From: Panopea generosa
Taxonomy: Eukaryota > Mollusca > Bivalvia > Adapedonta > Hiatellidae
Assembly: GCA_029582155.1 (NCBI GenBank)
Contig: CM055896.1
Span: 31,809,109-31,873,108 of the forward strand
Direction: 5' to 3'
DNA: 64,000 nucleotides
The position numbers and the translations under genes were made by a program. Within the stretch, counting starts at the first letter, position 1. The number at the start of each line of letters is the position of its first letter. Below are positions 50,123-62,145 of this stretch, piece by piece. The notes below the pieces were generated by a model. It ran no database searches, had not been told where the DNA came from, and saw only the letters and a program-made list of their open reading frames with translations.

Positions 50123-50163
50123 TTTTCATTTAAAGTGCTAGTCAATGTTTAATTTTCCATTTT

Positions 50164-50553
50164 CAGAATTCATGGAAGTGGAGAAAAGTTTTATGGATGT
50201 GCTGTATGTAAGAAGAGAACAAAGGATCATATTCCATGTACAAAGGAAGACCATTAGTGAAGTCCATGGCGGTAGTGACAACAACTGGCTATTTTGTGAC
50301 GATTGTGGGTTCCTATTTTGCAGACGCCAAGAACAACGATGTTGCTATATTGAATCATATGCTACAAACAAATACGGAAGAATTAAAATACTTCTTACAT
50401 GAAGATGGTATTTTAGTTGTTGACAGGGGTTTCCGTGATTCGTTTTCCCTGCTTGAGGATATAGGCATCTGTGCAGAAATGCCATCCTTTTTAACCAAAT
50501 GTCGAAAACAGATGTCTTGTGAAGAAGCGAATCAGAGCAGATTTGTCACAAAA
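50164..50553 (+). pseudogene. DDE-transposase-like fragment
   Basis: From about 50221 the frame reads YSMYKGRPLVKSM, VVTTTGYFVTIVGSYFADAK, then GILVVDRGFRDSF and CEEANQSRFVTK, and stops at a gtatgt donor-like site. This pattern matches the DDE superfamily endonuclease proteins (DDE_Tnp_4-like) common in mollusc genomes; the Asp of VVDRGF is probably catalytic. Upstream of 50221 the frame is lost to a TAA and the first catalytic block is not readable; the exon with the final Glu was not found. It is a broken transposase or one exon of a derived gene. Confidence 0.65.
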
Positions 50554-51315
50554 GTATGTATTAGCATTAATTGATCAAATATACAATCCGGATACCTTTA
50601 AGAATATTTATATCATATTTTTCCAGGATACTTTTTCTATACATGAAATTTAAAATAACGAACATCAAATGATAATCAGTGGTCTCGTGAGAAATAAAAA
50701 ACATGTTATAGCGATAATTGTGTTACATATGATTATCATTTTTGAGAATCATATGGAACCTGAAATATGAGAAGCATAATTACTTATAGCAATGATTAAA
50801 TTGAATCATATTAGTCACAAATATACAACATATGATTTGGAACAAAATGCAATTAGCACACATGTGTTAATATGTTATGTATTAATTCAGCAAATAAACC
50901 ATTTTGAGATAGTGGTTTAAATATAAAATATGGTTATTTATTTAAGAAACGGTTATGACGCGGTCCCAAATGTGACAGCTATACACTACTTTTATATTAT
51001 TGAGCAAGACATTTAAAATTGATATAAATGTAAAATCTGATATCAAACACAGTTTGTTTATTCAATTAGTTGCATTCCCATTCATTGAGTAATGCTACCT
51101 TCCTGTTTCGCTACCAATGACGTTCTTACGTTAGCGCTGTGAAACATATTTTATATTATTTGTCTCACTCTCTTTCCTTGTCTATATAATTATATATATA
51201 TTTGAATGAATATTATGAAAAAATGTGTTTTTTTTAAATATTTTATGAATTGAAATAAACTATATACAGTTTGTACTTATATCGAGTGTACCTTTTCAAA
51301 ACAACGTCACAATGC
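50554..51315. other. Non-coding spacer
   Basis: AT-rich, nothing recognised. Confidence 0.4.
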
Positions 51316-51338
51316 GACGTCGTGACGTCGCGACGTCA
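51316..51338. promoter_or_regulatory. Cluster of three GACGTC (CRE-core) sites
   Basis: GACGTC occurs at 51316-51321, 51324-51329 and 51332-51337 at 8-base spacing in otherwise AT-rich DNA. The second and third together carry TGACGTC and GACGTCA. It could bind CREB/ATF proteins or be a chance CpG-rich relic. Confidence 0.3.
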
Positions 51339-51489
51339 ACATTTTAACAACTATTTCAATAAATAGTGGGTGTAATATAAAGTCAAAAAAATATCACAAA
51401 AAATGTTTAATCATGCAAAACAAATGTCCATTCATAACAAAGAGATGTTGCATTATAAGTTTCCATAATTTTAAGCCTTTTGAAGATTA

Positions 51490-51932
51490 GGCCGATTTTG
51501 ACATATTGACTATTCCCCGCCGACATGTGATGTACAGGGTAGTGTACCATCTTATCGCTGTCCCTGCAGACATTTACTTAGTTTCCATGACAACAACCTA
51601 TACAAGAGGGCATACTTCGAGATTCACTATCCCACAGTCGAGTGTTAATTGTCATCTACATTCCTTCTCGAGTACCATCAGATTCTGGAACAGCCATCCT
51701 GCTGGACTGATCGCAACTCCCAACCTACCATCCTTCAAGATTGGGTTGCAGGACGCCATGAAGTAATCATCCTAGAACCCAGTTTTTAACCTGTATATAA
51801 TGTGATTTTAACTAAGTGCACTTGGTCCTCAACGCCACATGTACATACACTCAATTCGAGAATACTCAGTTCCTGAGGGATGAATTACTTGGAAGAAGAA
51901 GAAGAAGAAGAAGAAGAAGAAGAAGAAGAAGA
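51490..51932 (+). mobile_element. LINE 3' end with (GAA)n tail
   Basis: The frame 51506-51766 reads RRHVMYRVVYHLIAVPADIY, TRGHTSRFTIPQ, then TIRFWNSHPAGLIATPNLPS, clearly the C-terminal region of a non-LTR retrotransposon ORF (RxHs.rf, then rtir.WNsLP). A short 3' UTR ends in about 40 bases of GAA repeat. The 5' part is missing (truncation). Confidence 0.8.
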
Positions 51933-52159
51933 CATACGGACGATTCTATATCAAAACAGGCTGGCGCATTTGGGCATTTCCACTATACACAATAACACAT
52001 AGCCAATTCTCCATATAAGTTCTAGATTATAATTTATCCTTTGTCAATTGTCAATCAATTTGATTAAAACTAATACAGTAAATAAATACTTATAGACACG
52101 TAAAATATAAATGAAACCAATAAAAAATGTCAGAGAGGAGTTATTTCAACCAGCAAAGC

Positions 52160-53354
52160 AGTAACCTGTGTTTCCTGTCATTCAAAGACGCATATAAAGT
52201 GTACCGGCTACATCACAGTTAATGACTATGAATTGACTTCATGTAACGATAAAGACAATCTGTTTTACTGCGTGCAATGTACTTTCAAATTATTACCTGG
52301 TGACTCTGAATTTGATAATTCTGAACTTGAGAATTTAGCAAATGAATATAAAAATGAGTCTTCAAACAATTTACCTACTAATGTTAAAAGTGACCATTTT
52401 CAATGTTTTACCAGGAAAGGATTGCACTTTGTTCATCTTAATGCACGCTCGTTATTTCCTAAAATGTCCGAAATTCGTTTCTTTGCTGACAAAGCTAGGG
52501 CCGCTGTTATCTCTGTTACTGAAACTTGGCTAGATGATTCTATTACAGACGTAGAGGTATCAATAGAAGATTATTGTATTGTCCGTTAGGATCGAAATCG
52601 AAATGGTGGTGGTGTATGCACCTCTATCCAAAACGATGTAGCGTTTAATATTAGGACAGATATAAGTAACCATACTGACGAATTTATATGGATCGAGCTA
52701 TTGTTACCGAAAACAAAGCCTATTACTATTGGTACGTGTTAAAGGCCGCCTAATCAGTCTAATTTTACCGATAGGTTTGAGGAAAATCTATTTAATCTAC
52801 GATCCGATAGTGAAACTATTATATTGGGTGATTTTAATATTTGTTGTTTTAAAAAAGAAAGTTCATTGTATAAAGCATATGTCAATATGTTACGCATTTT
52901 TAACCTAGATCAAATCATAACCGATCCCACGCGTGTATCGCACACTTCAAGTACCCTTATAGACCATATCCTATGCAATAATAAAAACCGAATTTTTCAG
53001 TCTGGTACTATCCCTATGGGTGTTAACGATCATTTTATGGCGTTTTGTTCAAGGAAGGTACCGAAAGGTTATTTTAATTCACATAAAACCGTTAAAATTA
53101 GGTCAATGAAAAGTTATACCAAACAAGATTTCATTCATAATCTCATGAGTGCTGACTGGAGCACATGTTTTAACTCGACATGTGTAAACGATGCTTGGTC
53201 ATGTTTTCATTATATTTTTATGAATGTATTAAACAATATAGCTCCTATTAAAGAGGTCAGATTAAAGCAGCGTACAGAACCGTGGATGACCTCTGAAATT
53301 CTTGAATTAATTAAAGCAAGATACAATGCCTTATACAATTATAAAAAAACATAA
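52160..53354 (+). pseudogene. LINE ORF: PHD-like finger and endonuclease
   Basis: Cys/His residues in VTCVSCHSKTHIKCTGY, then CNDKDNLFYCVQC, form a PHD-type zinc finger. The endonuclease follows with FVHLNARSLFPK, VTETWLDDSI, GDFNICCF and TRVSHTSSTLIDHIL, then GVNDHFMAF, the usual AP-endonuclease motif order. In-frame stops at 52587-52589 and 52739-52741 and a stop at 53352-53354 break it. The endonuclease would nick target DNA for priming. Confidence 0.82.
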
Positions 53355-53566
53355 GTCTACTGATTATTATAAGCAATGTTGTAGCTTTCGAAACAAGGTT
53401 CGATATTTAATAAAATCTACAAAACTTTTTTTCGGATAAAGTGGAATAACATAAGTATGACGTGAAAGGTCTATGGCAGCAGTTGAAAAAGCTGGGTTAC
53501 AAATATAAGACAAACAAAAGTTCGAATATTGTCTGAAATATTGATAATGAGGTTTGTCATGATCCT

Positions 53567-54959
53567 TTGACAATCGCAAATCATGTTAATGTTTTTTTTT
53601 TTACTACAGTCGCTGCAAATCTTGTAAATAAGCTGCCGAACCCTATACATAGCATACTTAATGTTATATCAAAAGTTCTAGAGCGTTCTGTATATAACCA
53701 ATTTGCGGATTTTTTAGATAAAAATTATCTTCTGTATGAGTTCCAGTCCGGTTTTAGGAGTAAATACTCCACTGATACACGTCTTATTCACCTTTTTGAT
53801 TTTATTAAACATAACAATGCAAATGGTCTTTATACCGGAATGGTTTTACTCGTTCTACAGAAGGCGTTTGATACCGTTGACCACGTTATTCTATGTAATA
53901 AGCTCTCTGAAATGGGAGTCGCGTCGATAAATTGGTTCAAATCTTATCTAACCGAAAGATCACAGTTGGTGAAGATAAACAAAGTTTCATCAAAATCTAC
54001 CCAAGTTACTTGCGGCGTATCTCAGGGAAGCATTCTGGGCCCTCTTTTATTTTTATGTTATGTCAATGATATGCCTACGTGCTTCGACTCCGATTGTAAA
54101 TTATTATTATATGCAGATGACAGTGTAAAATTGTTCGCTGACAAAGACCCTAATGTTATTGCAGATAGACTTAGTCGTATCATGGATAATTGTTCTACAT
54201 GGCTAATTGATAATAAACTGTCCCTTCATCTAGGCAAAACCGAATGTATGTTGTTTGGCTCTTCTAGAAGACTTAAAAAAGTTCAGTCATTTACGGTTAC
54301 ATGCAACGGTCATGAAATTCCATCCCAGGAAAAGGTCAAATATTTAGGATTAACTATTGACAAGTTACTAAACAGTGAGGCGATAGTTGACTCCATTGTT
54401 AAAAAAGTTAATTCGCGGATTGCTTTTTTTATATCGAAACTGTCGTTATTTTAACCTTCAAACTAAGAGAACTTTAATAAGTGCCTTAGTACAATGTCAT
54501 TTTGATTATTCCTGCTCGTCTTGGTATGCCGGTCTTACTAAAAAGTTAAAACACAAACTACAAGTCACTTAAAATAAAGTTGTACGATTCTTATTTAACT
54601 TATCACCAAGGTCAAGTATAACCTGCGCTATGTTAGAAACAGTTAATGTATTGAGGGTTGAGGATAGAGTAAAACAACTAAGACTTAATCATGTCTTTAA
54701 TATTTTCAATGGCACCGCGCCAGCATATCTTTATGATAACTTCCATAGGTTGTCTTCTATTCATAACCGCACATGGTTTAGTGAAAGTAATTTTATAGTT
54801 CCGCATGCTAAGAGTTTCGATTCGGGCAACTTTTATTGCAATGCAATTGCTGACTGGAATAATTTGCCCGATTTGAAGAAGTTAACCAATAAGCAAACTT
54901 TTAAACGTGAAGTTAAAAACATTTATGTATCTCCTCGCAGGCTAGAGAAAATTTGAATA
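53567..54959 (+). pseudogene. LINE ORF: reverse transcriptase
   Basis: The main frame (53567-54454) contains FQSGFRSKYSTDTRLIHLFD, KAFDTVDHVILCNKL, GVSQGSILGPLLFLCYVNDM and an intact LLLYADDSVKLF (YADD at 54110-54121). The thumb continues in other frames: QTKRTLISALVQCHFDYSCSS at 54387-54572, and FNIFNGTAPAYLYDN at 54630-54956. Frameshifts lie near 54440 and 54570. The catalytic centre is intact but the ORF is broken, so this copy is not autonomous. Confidence 0.88.
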
Positions 54960-55372
54960 TTTAATTTTTAAGTATATGTTGAAAATATTTCTTGTAATGT
55001 GAACCACTTATATGTATTATTCAGTTATTCAGCGTATAAGATAATTCAATGTTTTTTTGTATTGTTACATTTTAACAAGTTTATATCAAATGTCTACATT
55101 CTTAACATTTCATGTATATCATATTTTTTTAATTTTTAAAAAAATCACAATTTTAAGGGAAGGGACCCCGTTGGAAATAAGCGCGTTTGTTGCTTTAATG
55201 GGTTATCCCAGGTTATAAGATCTTTAATTTTTAGATGATTACTATAATTATTTTACTTATTTATTTTCTTGATTTATTACTGTTATTTTATCATCATCAT
55301 CATATATATATATGTTGTATAATGATCTTATATACCTGAATAAATTTGAATTGAATTGAATTGAATAACAGT

Positions 55373-55954
55373 TCCTACCTTCAATCCTCTAGATTCCAAA
55401 TATCAAGGACCACTCCCTCCAAGCGGTAAAATAATAACTCTACCACAAATGGCACAATAAACTATACATTGTCCGAATATCATATAACTACATACAAGGC
55501 AGTTAATTTATAACTACTGTGAAACTTGCAGCTTGCAAATTAAATAAATTATTGAAGGAAAGATATAGACTGACAGCTCATAAAACAACTTTAAACACCA
55601 AATTTCTTTCCAAGACTGATTTAGAATAGATGTTGACCAATGGGAATTCATAAGATTGTCAGGTGACAATATTTTCCCACCAAAACTACTCAGCCTTGAC
55701 CAGTATAACTTTAAAGCTAGTTATTCTGAAAAAGTTAATATTGGACACATGCTTATGTGTTAGTACGTTTAAATATTTAAAAACAGTAAAATTACACTCT
55801 ACCCCATTTATAAAATTTAAAATACATACAACAGTAAATAGAACTTGTTTATTTATTTCAGTGAGATTGTATACATTTTTTTATTGTTAATGAAATGGCA
55901 ACTTCAGTGTGATCAGCTAAGGTTATAATTATAAATTTAAAAATAAATAGAGAT
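55373..55954. other. Non-coding spacer
   Basis: Nothing recognised. Confidence 0.4.
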
Positions 55955-56050
55955 ACCAATGGAAGGATGGTTGTTCTACTCGGATTCTGATTTCTTCTTA
56001 CACTTAGTCTAGTTAAACTGGATATGCCGTATTTACTTTAAATATGTTAA
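55955..56050 (+). mobile_element. SINE fragment, family of 7335-7555
   Basis: ggaaggatggttgttctactcgg, then ctagttaaactgg and aaatatgttaaaac, matches the 3' body of the 7335 copy. The head is missing. Confidence 0.5.
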
Positions 56051-56054
56051 AACA

Positions 56055-56091
<37 letters not shown>

Positions 56092-56285
56092 TTTAGCGTC
56101 ATTTTTATGCCATCGAGGGCTAACAGACGATCAGTTAACCTAACCACTGTTTCCTGGGATTAACCAGTACTCGAGCACACCTCGTCTCTGCAAGTAACTG
56201 ATAACTTTCCCACTTGAATCAGTGGTGAGAGACAAATGATAATGAGACGCAATGTCGTATATCAATCATCACGGAGACTGTTGCC
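56055..56285 (-). mobile_element. SINE family 2, head-truncated copy
   Basis: The (attg)n tail and body are nearly identical to 49846-50040, but the match stops at gactgttgcc, before the tRNA-like head. This is a 5' truncation on the minus strand. Confidence 0.78.
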
Positions 56286-56584
56286 AATAAACCCCAATAA
56301 TAAAACAAATTCGTCAACAGCCGTACAAAATCCTAAGTTGTAGTTTATAATAAATCTCTTCATAAACTAGGATTTTGTATTCCCGTATCTAGTGAATATT
56401 AATTTTGATAAAAAGGTTCACTTAATTTTTTTTTAGATATATTTACATAATGCACATAGGACATTAAAATGTATCGGTATGCAGGCCGTTAAAATGATAC
56501 TTTTCCTAAATAAAAGATAGTGATAGACAAAATTTCAGGGTCAATACAGGGACCTCGATTATTGTTAAAGTATTTTTAGTTGGA

Positions 56585-56650
56585 GGAGTGGGATATCGAA
56601 TCTGGGACCCTTTGGTTCGTAGTCAAAGGCCTGGGCCACTGATCCACTTC
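56585..56650 (-). mobile_element. tRNA-like SINE head, reverse
   Basis: On the minus strand, gtggatcagtggcccagg is followed by a B-box-like cagattcgatatccc. Confidence 0.45.
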
Positions 56651-57691
56651 ACTATAATTTCTTGGTCAAAATCAGTTTATATATATATATAGGAAGTCGA
56701 AGACCATGAGAAAATTATTAAAAATGCAGACACACATAATATAGGCATATTTAATTATATTTACGCGGGTTTTTCGCTAATATAATTAAAAAATAACGTT
56801 TTATCTTTAGTTTCAAAACTAGCGTGACCTAATTATTTTATGTAAATATTTTCTGAAATATATCTACATAGTATCAGATAATGGCACTTGGAGATGGTTA
56901 TGTATTTATAACAGTAACGAATGAACATAAAACTCAATTTCATGTGCCAACTGATCGATGGCTTCTGCTTTACAAACGCTTTAAAATTTTTCTTAAAAAC
57001 TTAACTAAGTCTTGACTGGTTTCTCCCTATATATTATAGATATGAATGAAACAATATGCAGTTTTACTGGAGCTAGTCAAAATCACGATCACCTGTCTAC
57101 GTTTCGTAGATCTAAGTTTTTTAGTATTTAAGTATATGATGATAAAACAGGAGCCAGGTGAAGCAGAACCAAAGACTTTTTACAAGTAACTGATACACTT
57201 TCTCTTCTTGTCCGTTGCTCCTACTCACAAAAGGTGGATTGATCGTTTTTTTTAGACCTATTTGACGATTTCAAGTAGTTGAAATAAGTTATCTCGTGAT
57301 TATAATTAATAAAATTCCACGTGAAGCAATCCAACGATTTTGAGATTTTAGTACATGTATCAGAAAAGGATTAATTGTATTTTAAGGGATGAACTTTTCT
57401 TTCACAATTCAACGAATGTTTGCCTTTACAGTTAATGTGTGATATTTTGTTAGTTTTATATCATCCTACACTTACTAAATTCCTTTTATTTAAATGTATG
57501 TGTGGCAGGTTAAGCAATTTTATTTATTTTTATTAATTAACAATTCCAGTGAAAATAGTTGTTTAATATAAAGATGGACATAACATTTGTAATAAAGACA
57601 CTGATATAAACTGTCATGTTCTATTTAGCGTTTACAATAAAATATGGTCCCAAGATATGTTCATAGCATGTGGTATATAATTCTGATCCAA
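56651..57691. other. Non-coding spacer
   Basis: AT-rich, no supported feature. Confidence 0.4.
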
Positions 57692-57966
57692 GTATCCCCA
57701 CACAATTAGACATGTTTTATGACCTGTTGTATGCTATATTTTTTTGGTAACTTCTTATTTGAATAAATTTGGTATAAATAGTTTGTTTATGTCGGAGGGT
57801 TTCATTTCGGGGTTTAAATAAGTTGTTTTGCAAAGTACATACATACTGGAACGAAAAATGTTGTTGTATAGGGTTAGCGTCACCTTGAACAAAAACATTC
57901 ATATCGTGATGGTGTCTTTTCTTGATTACTTAAGACACTTTTCTAAACGCTGCCACACATGACATG
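57692..57966. repeat. Dispersed direct repeat, copy 1
   Basis: About 275 bases running from agtatccccacacaat to cgctgccacacatgacatg. It matches 58791-59066 with only scattered substitutions and small indels. Confidence 0.85.
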
Positions 57967-57977
57967 AAACCCTTTCA

Positions 57978-58041
57978 GTTAAATTGAAGACAAATAAAAC
58001 TCGGAGGTGATAAAATTAAACTATAATTATTGCTTAACTGT
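57978..58041. repeat. Repeat segment shared with 61987-62047
   Basis: ttgaagacaaataaaactcgg and taaactataattattgctta are found in the same order at 61987-62047. Confidence 0.75.
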
Positions 58042-58309
58042 TAAAAATAAATTAGCAAATTAATTCATCAACACTATTTATTTTCATTATCAACAGTTAT
58101 GCTTTTTTGAAAACAACAAAGTGAATGAATGGCTCATATTGCCTTAATATTAATTACTTCAGCATGACATATAGGCCTATGCACTAACTTAACCTCAGAG
58201 GGCAATATATCGGTACCCGTTCATCTAAATTGATTTATAGTTGAAATAATCTTGTACCAGCATGCACAGTTTAACACAGCTGGATAGCCTTTCATGAAAA
58301 TAAAAAAAG

Positions 58310-58690
58310 ATAAATCCCTAAGGGCGGGCCACTTTTGCCCCTAGGGTCATGGTTTTGAAAAAAAAAAAATTGAGAGAGGACCACAAACTGACCCTTTCTA
58401 TCAAACATCTATGATCAAGGCCCTGTACTACAAACTTTAACCTGCTAAAAACAAAATGTCTAAGTCTAAAAGGGAAATAATTCTGCCAAAATGCAACCAA
58501 GAGTTATGATTTTTGTCTGTAGGAGTTTCCTGGAGGATGTTGAACGCACAAGTGAGGTTTTATTCATGTCCAATGATAGGATGATGAAATAGGTACCAAA
58601 ATAAAAAAACTTTAACCTCTAAAAATCTCTAACCAAATTTTCTAAGTCCAAAAGGGCCATAACTCTCTAAAAAAGCAACCCAGAGGGCAA
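58310..58690. repeat. Diverged repeated blocks
   Basis: The block aactttaacctgctaaaaac, then gtctaagtctaaaaggg (about 58433-58475), recurs as aactttaacctctaaaaatc, then tctaagtccaaaaggg (about 58607-58655). The gttgaacgcacaagtgaggt segment (58539) recurs at 62050. Confidence 0.6.
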
Positions 58691-58790
58691 ACTACCATCC
58701 AACACAGCTGTCACCGGGCGATCTATGTAGTCTTCTGACAACTCTTATTCTGTTTTCATTGCGCATGTAGCATTCTTCTGTTCTAATCCC

Positions 58791-59066
58791 AGTATCCCCA
58801 CACAATCAGACATGTTTTATGACCTGTTTATGCTATATTTTTTTGGTAATAACTTCTTATTTGAATAAATTTGGTATAAATGATTTGTTTATGTCGGAGG
58901 GTTTCATTTCGGGGTTAAAATTATTTGTTTTGCAAAGTACATACATACTGGAACGAAAAATGTTGTTGTATAGGGTTAGCGTCACCTTGAACAAAAACAT
59001 TCATATCATGATGGTGTCATTTCTTGATTACTTAAGACACTTTTCTAAGCGCTGCCACACATGACA
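58791..59066. repeat. Dispersed direct repeat, copy 2
   Basis: Second copy of 57692-57966. The open frame 58819-59064 in this copy is broken in the first copy by small indels, and no protein family was recognised. Confidence 0.85.
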
Positions 59067-59174
59067 TGCAACACATTCAGTCTTATTATACTGACAACGG
59101 GCCGACTAGACCAAGAACTATCCTATAATTGCTGATCGCCAAGCGAGGTAGCCTTTAGTAATATTATTCAAGAC

Positions 59175-59260
59175 TTTAGTATGACGCGGTCGGGGATCGA
59201 ACCCACGAGTTTTCGCATTGAAGGCGGACTCTCTATTACTACTTGACAACCGCTCCGACC
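59175..59260 (-). mobile_element. tRNA-like SINE head, reverse
   Basis: The minus strand reads ggtcggagcggttgtcaag, then tgggttcgatccccgacc. The terminal ggtcgg/ccgacc pairing and long variable region look like a Ser/Leu-type tRNA. A SINE head is preferred because of the dispersed setting, but a tRNA relic is possible. Confidence 0.45.
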
Positions 59261-59399
59261 ATATATAATCGAACTATTTGGGGTACGGACAATATTGCCA
59301 TCAGGAGATCATTAATCAGACTTGTCTTTATTATATTTAATACTGTGAATATTCCTATTACAACTACTATTACACATTATTCCTCATTTGTACTGATAA

Positions 59400-59660
59400 T
59401 GATTGATTGAATATTTAGTGTCATTTTTATACCATCGAGGGCTAACAGACAATCTGTTAACCTAACCACTGTTTTCTGGGGTTAACCAGTACTCGAGCAA
59501 ACCCCATCTCCGCAAGTAACTGTTAACTTTTCCACTTGAATCAGTGGTGAGAGACGAATGATAATGAGACACCATGTCGTATATCAATCATCACGTAGAC
59601 TGTTTCCGGGCGGGGATTCGAACTCACGACCCCTGTATTGATAGTCAGACGCGTAACCGA
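59400..59660 (-). mobile_element. SINE family 2, copy
   Basis: It contains gattgattgaatatttag, cgagggctaacagacaatc, gtcgtatatcaatcatcacg, and the reversed head gggattcgaactcacgaccc up to gcgtaaccga, where it is cut. Confidence 0.78.
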
Positions 59661-60146
59661 TAAAATATAAATAAATATAACAAAAACAAAAACAATAAAA
59701 AAAAAACATTGCTGTACTGATACATATAACACTGTTTTTTTATTAAGCTTCTATTGATATAACTTCTATTTTAATAAAATTTTATCTCTTTTGTTCTTTT
59801 TACACTTTTTTAAAAATAACTCGTATATATTCATTACCTATTCGACTGATGCTTCGACACTTTACGTCAACGCTCGTGCCCTTTAAAATAAGACTGATGG
59901 TCTTCGTCGTTTTTATGACCACACCCACAGCGATAACTGGATCATTGATAACATTGTTATTACAATAACGCACTTGCACTAATTAGCTCACGCTGCGTGA
60001 CGGCATAGTGTCCAAAGATTTTTGAGACATGCAGTTCCGGCATGTAATCGTTTAAAAAACTGAATGGCTAATTAACGTTTTTGCCATTTTTTTCTGAAAA
60101 AATAGGTAGTTATAACATTTTTGGGCAAAGAAAATAAACATACTTA
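59661..60146. other. Non-coding spacer
   Basis: Nothing recognised. Confidence 0.4.
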
Positions 60147-60912
60147 AATTACTACCAATACTACTACTACTACTTCTACTTTTTCTTCTACTTCTCTTAC
60201 TACTACGGCTGCAGCCAATACTACTAATGCTTCTACTTTAATTACTTCTTCTACAACTTCTACTACTACTACTACTACAACTACTTCTACTACTACTATT
60301 AATAATACTACATGTACCAACACCACCACTACTACAACTTCTACTATTTCTACTACTACTACCAACACCATCACTACTAATTCTACTTTCATCACTACCA
60401 CAACCACTACTACTATTACTACCAGCACCACTACTACTACTATCACCACCACCACTACAACTACTACTAAAACTACAATTATTACTACTACTGCTACTGC
60501 TACAACCACCGTCACTACTACTACTACTACTACTACCACCATCACCACCACCTCCACCACCTACATCACCACTACCACTACAACGACTATATCTACTACT
60601 ACTACTACCACAACCACTACTATTACTACTACTACTACTAATTTTACTATTACTACTACTACCACTGCAACTACTAATACCACCCAACCAAAACTACTAC
60701 TATTACTACTACTAACACCACTACTACTAATATTACATCTTATATTGCCACAACTACTACTTCTACTACTACTACTACCATCACCACGATCACCACCACC
60801 AATACTACTTATAATACTACCACCACCACTACTACTACTATCACCACAATCATTACAACTACTACTACCACCACCATCACGACTTATACTACTACTACTA
60901 CTACAACTACTA

Positions 60913-60945
<33 letters not shown>

Positions 60946-60994
60946 TTAATACTACTGCTACTACTACCACCACCACTACTGATACTACTATTAT

Positions 60995-61039
<45 letters not shown>

Positions 61040-61187
61040 CTCCACTACTGATACAACAACTACTACTACAACTACTACTACCACCACTACTGAAACTACT
61101 ACTACTTCTACGGCCACTACTACTACTGATACTACTATTATTACTACTACTACTACTACTTCTAATACTATCACCACCACCACTACC

Positions 61188-61229
<42 letters not shown>

Positions 61230-61260
61230 GCTACTACTACTACTACTAACACTACTACTT

Positions 61261-61297
<37 letters not shown>

Positions 61298-61298
61298 A

Positions 61299-61330
<32 letters not shown>

Positions 61331-61534
61331 AATCACTTCTACTACTACTACAATCACCACCGTCACTACTTCTACTACGATTATTACTTCTACTACTACT
61401 ACTACTTCAACCACCATCACCACCACTACTAATACTACTACTAATACTAATACTACTGCTACTACTAACATTACTACTACCATCACCACCGTCAATTCTA
61501 CTATTACTTCTATTACTATCACCACCACTACTGA

Positions 61535-61569
<35 letters not shown>

Positions 61570-61589
61570 GTACTACTACTACTACTGCT
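60147..61589. repeat. Long ACT/ACC triplet repeat array
   Basis: About 1.45 kb of act, acc, att and aat triplets. G is scarce on the plus strand. The long poly-Val, poly-Leu and poly-Ser frames on both strands arise from the repeat and are not genes. Confidence 0.95.
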
Positions 61590-61986
61590 ATATATATATG
61601 TATATACACCATAACATAAAAATAATATATATATATATCTACTAAGACTGTTGACTAGAAACTTGATCTTATACTGGTCATAAATGCATCTCTGTATTGT
61701 CATAAATGAACCACTTGAATTGCAAGGGCCCTTAAATAGAATATAACATGGTAGATCTAAACATAGGATCTAAAGTATGCTCCACCATTGTTCATCGAAG
61801 TCCCCTCTTCCTTCTGAAGAGGTTGTTGCTATTGTTTTTCCTGATGGTGCTTGAAGCTAAATTTTAATGAGTCAGACGTGTTCATGGACTTTTATCATAT
61901 ATATTTTTTAAAAATAAATAATACAAGAGTTGTCGGAGGGACAGCGCAGCTGTTCTAAAGCAACAGCTTTTTCAGGAAATAAGTAC
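61590..61986. other. Non-coding spacer
   Basis: A (TA)n stretch near 61588-61640, then nothing recognised. Confidence 0.4.
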
Positions 61987-62145
61987 CAAATTGAAGACAA
62001 GTAAAACTCAGGGGTGGTAAAATTAAACTATAATTATTGCTTAACTGAGGATGTTGAACGCACAAGTGAGGTTTTATTCATGTCCAATGATAGGATGATG
62101 ACAACTCTTATTCCGTTTTCATTGCACTTGTAGCATTCTCCTGTT
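61987..62145. repeat. Mosaic copy of the 58 kb repeat
   Basis: Three segments found apart in 57978-58041, 58532-58590 and 58737-58785 are joined here (taattattgcttaactg, then aggatgttgaacgcacaagt, then gacaactcttattccg). Confidence 0.75.

Larger units (their letters stand above)
52110..55372 (+). mobile_element. Near-complete LINE with (TTGAA)n tail
   Basis: A non-LTR element runs from before a PHD-like finger (about 52150), through endonuclease and reverse transcriptase, to a 3' UTR ending in ttgaattgaattgaattgaa (55345-55367). Only one long ORF is evident. It belongs to the same general type as the inverted copy at 39300-42200 (PHD finger, endonuclease, RT), but the two differ in sequence. 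Confidence 0.85.

Noticed and set aside
59175..59260. Genuine Ser/Leu tRNA gene on the minus strand
   Set aside because: The end pairing is suggestive, but no clean anticodon arm or terminator could be shown, and similar SINE heads are scattered through the window.
60144..61614. Long poly-Val, poly-Leu and poly-Ser open frames on both strands
   Set aside because: They are translations of an ACT/ACC triplet repeat without any domain or splice context.
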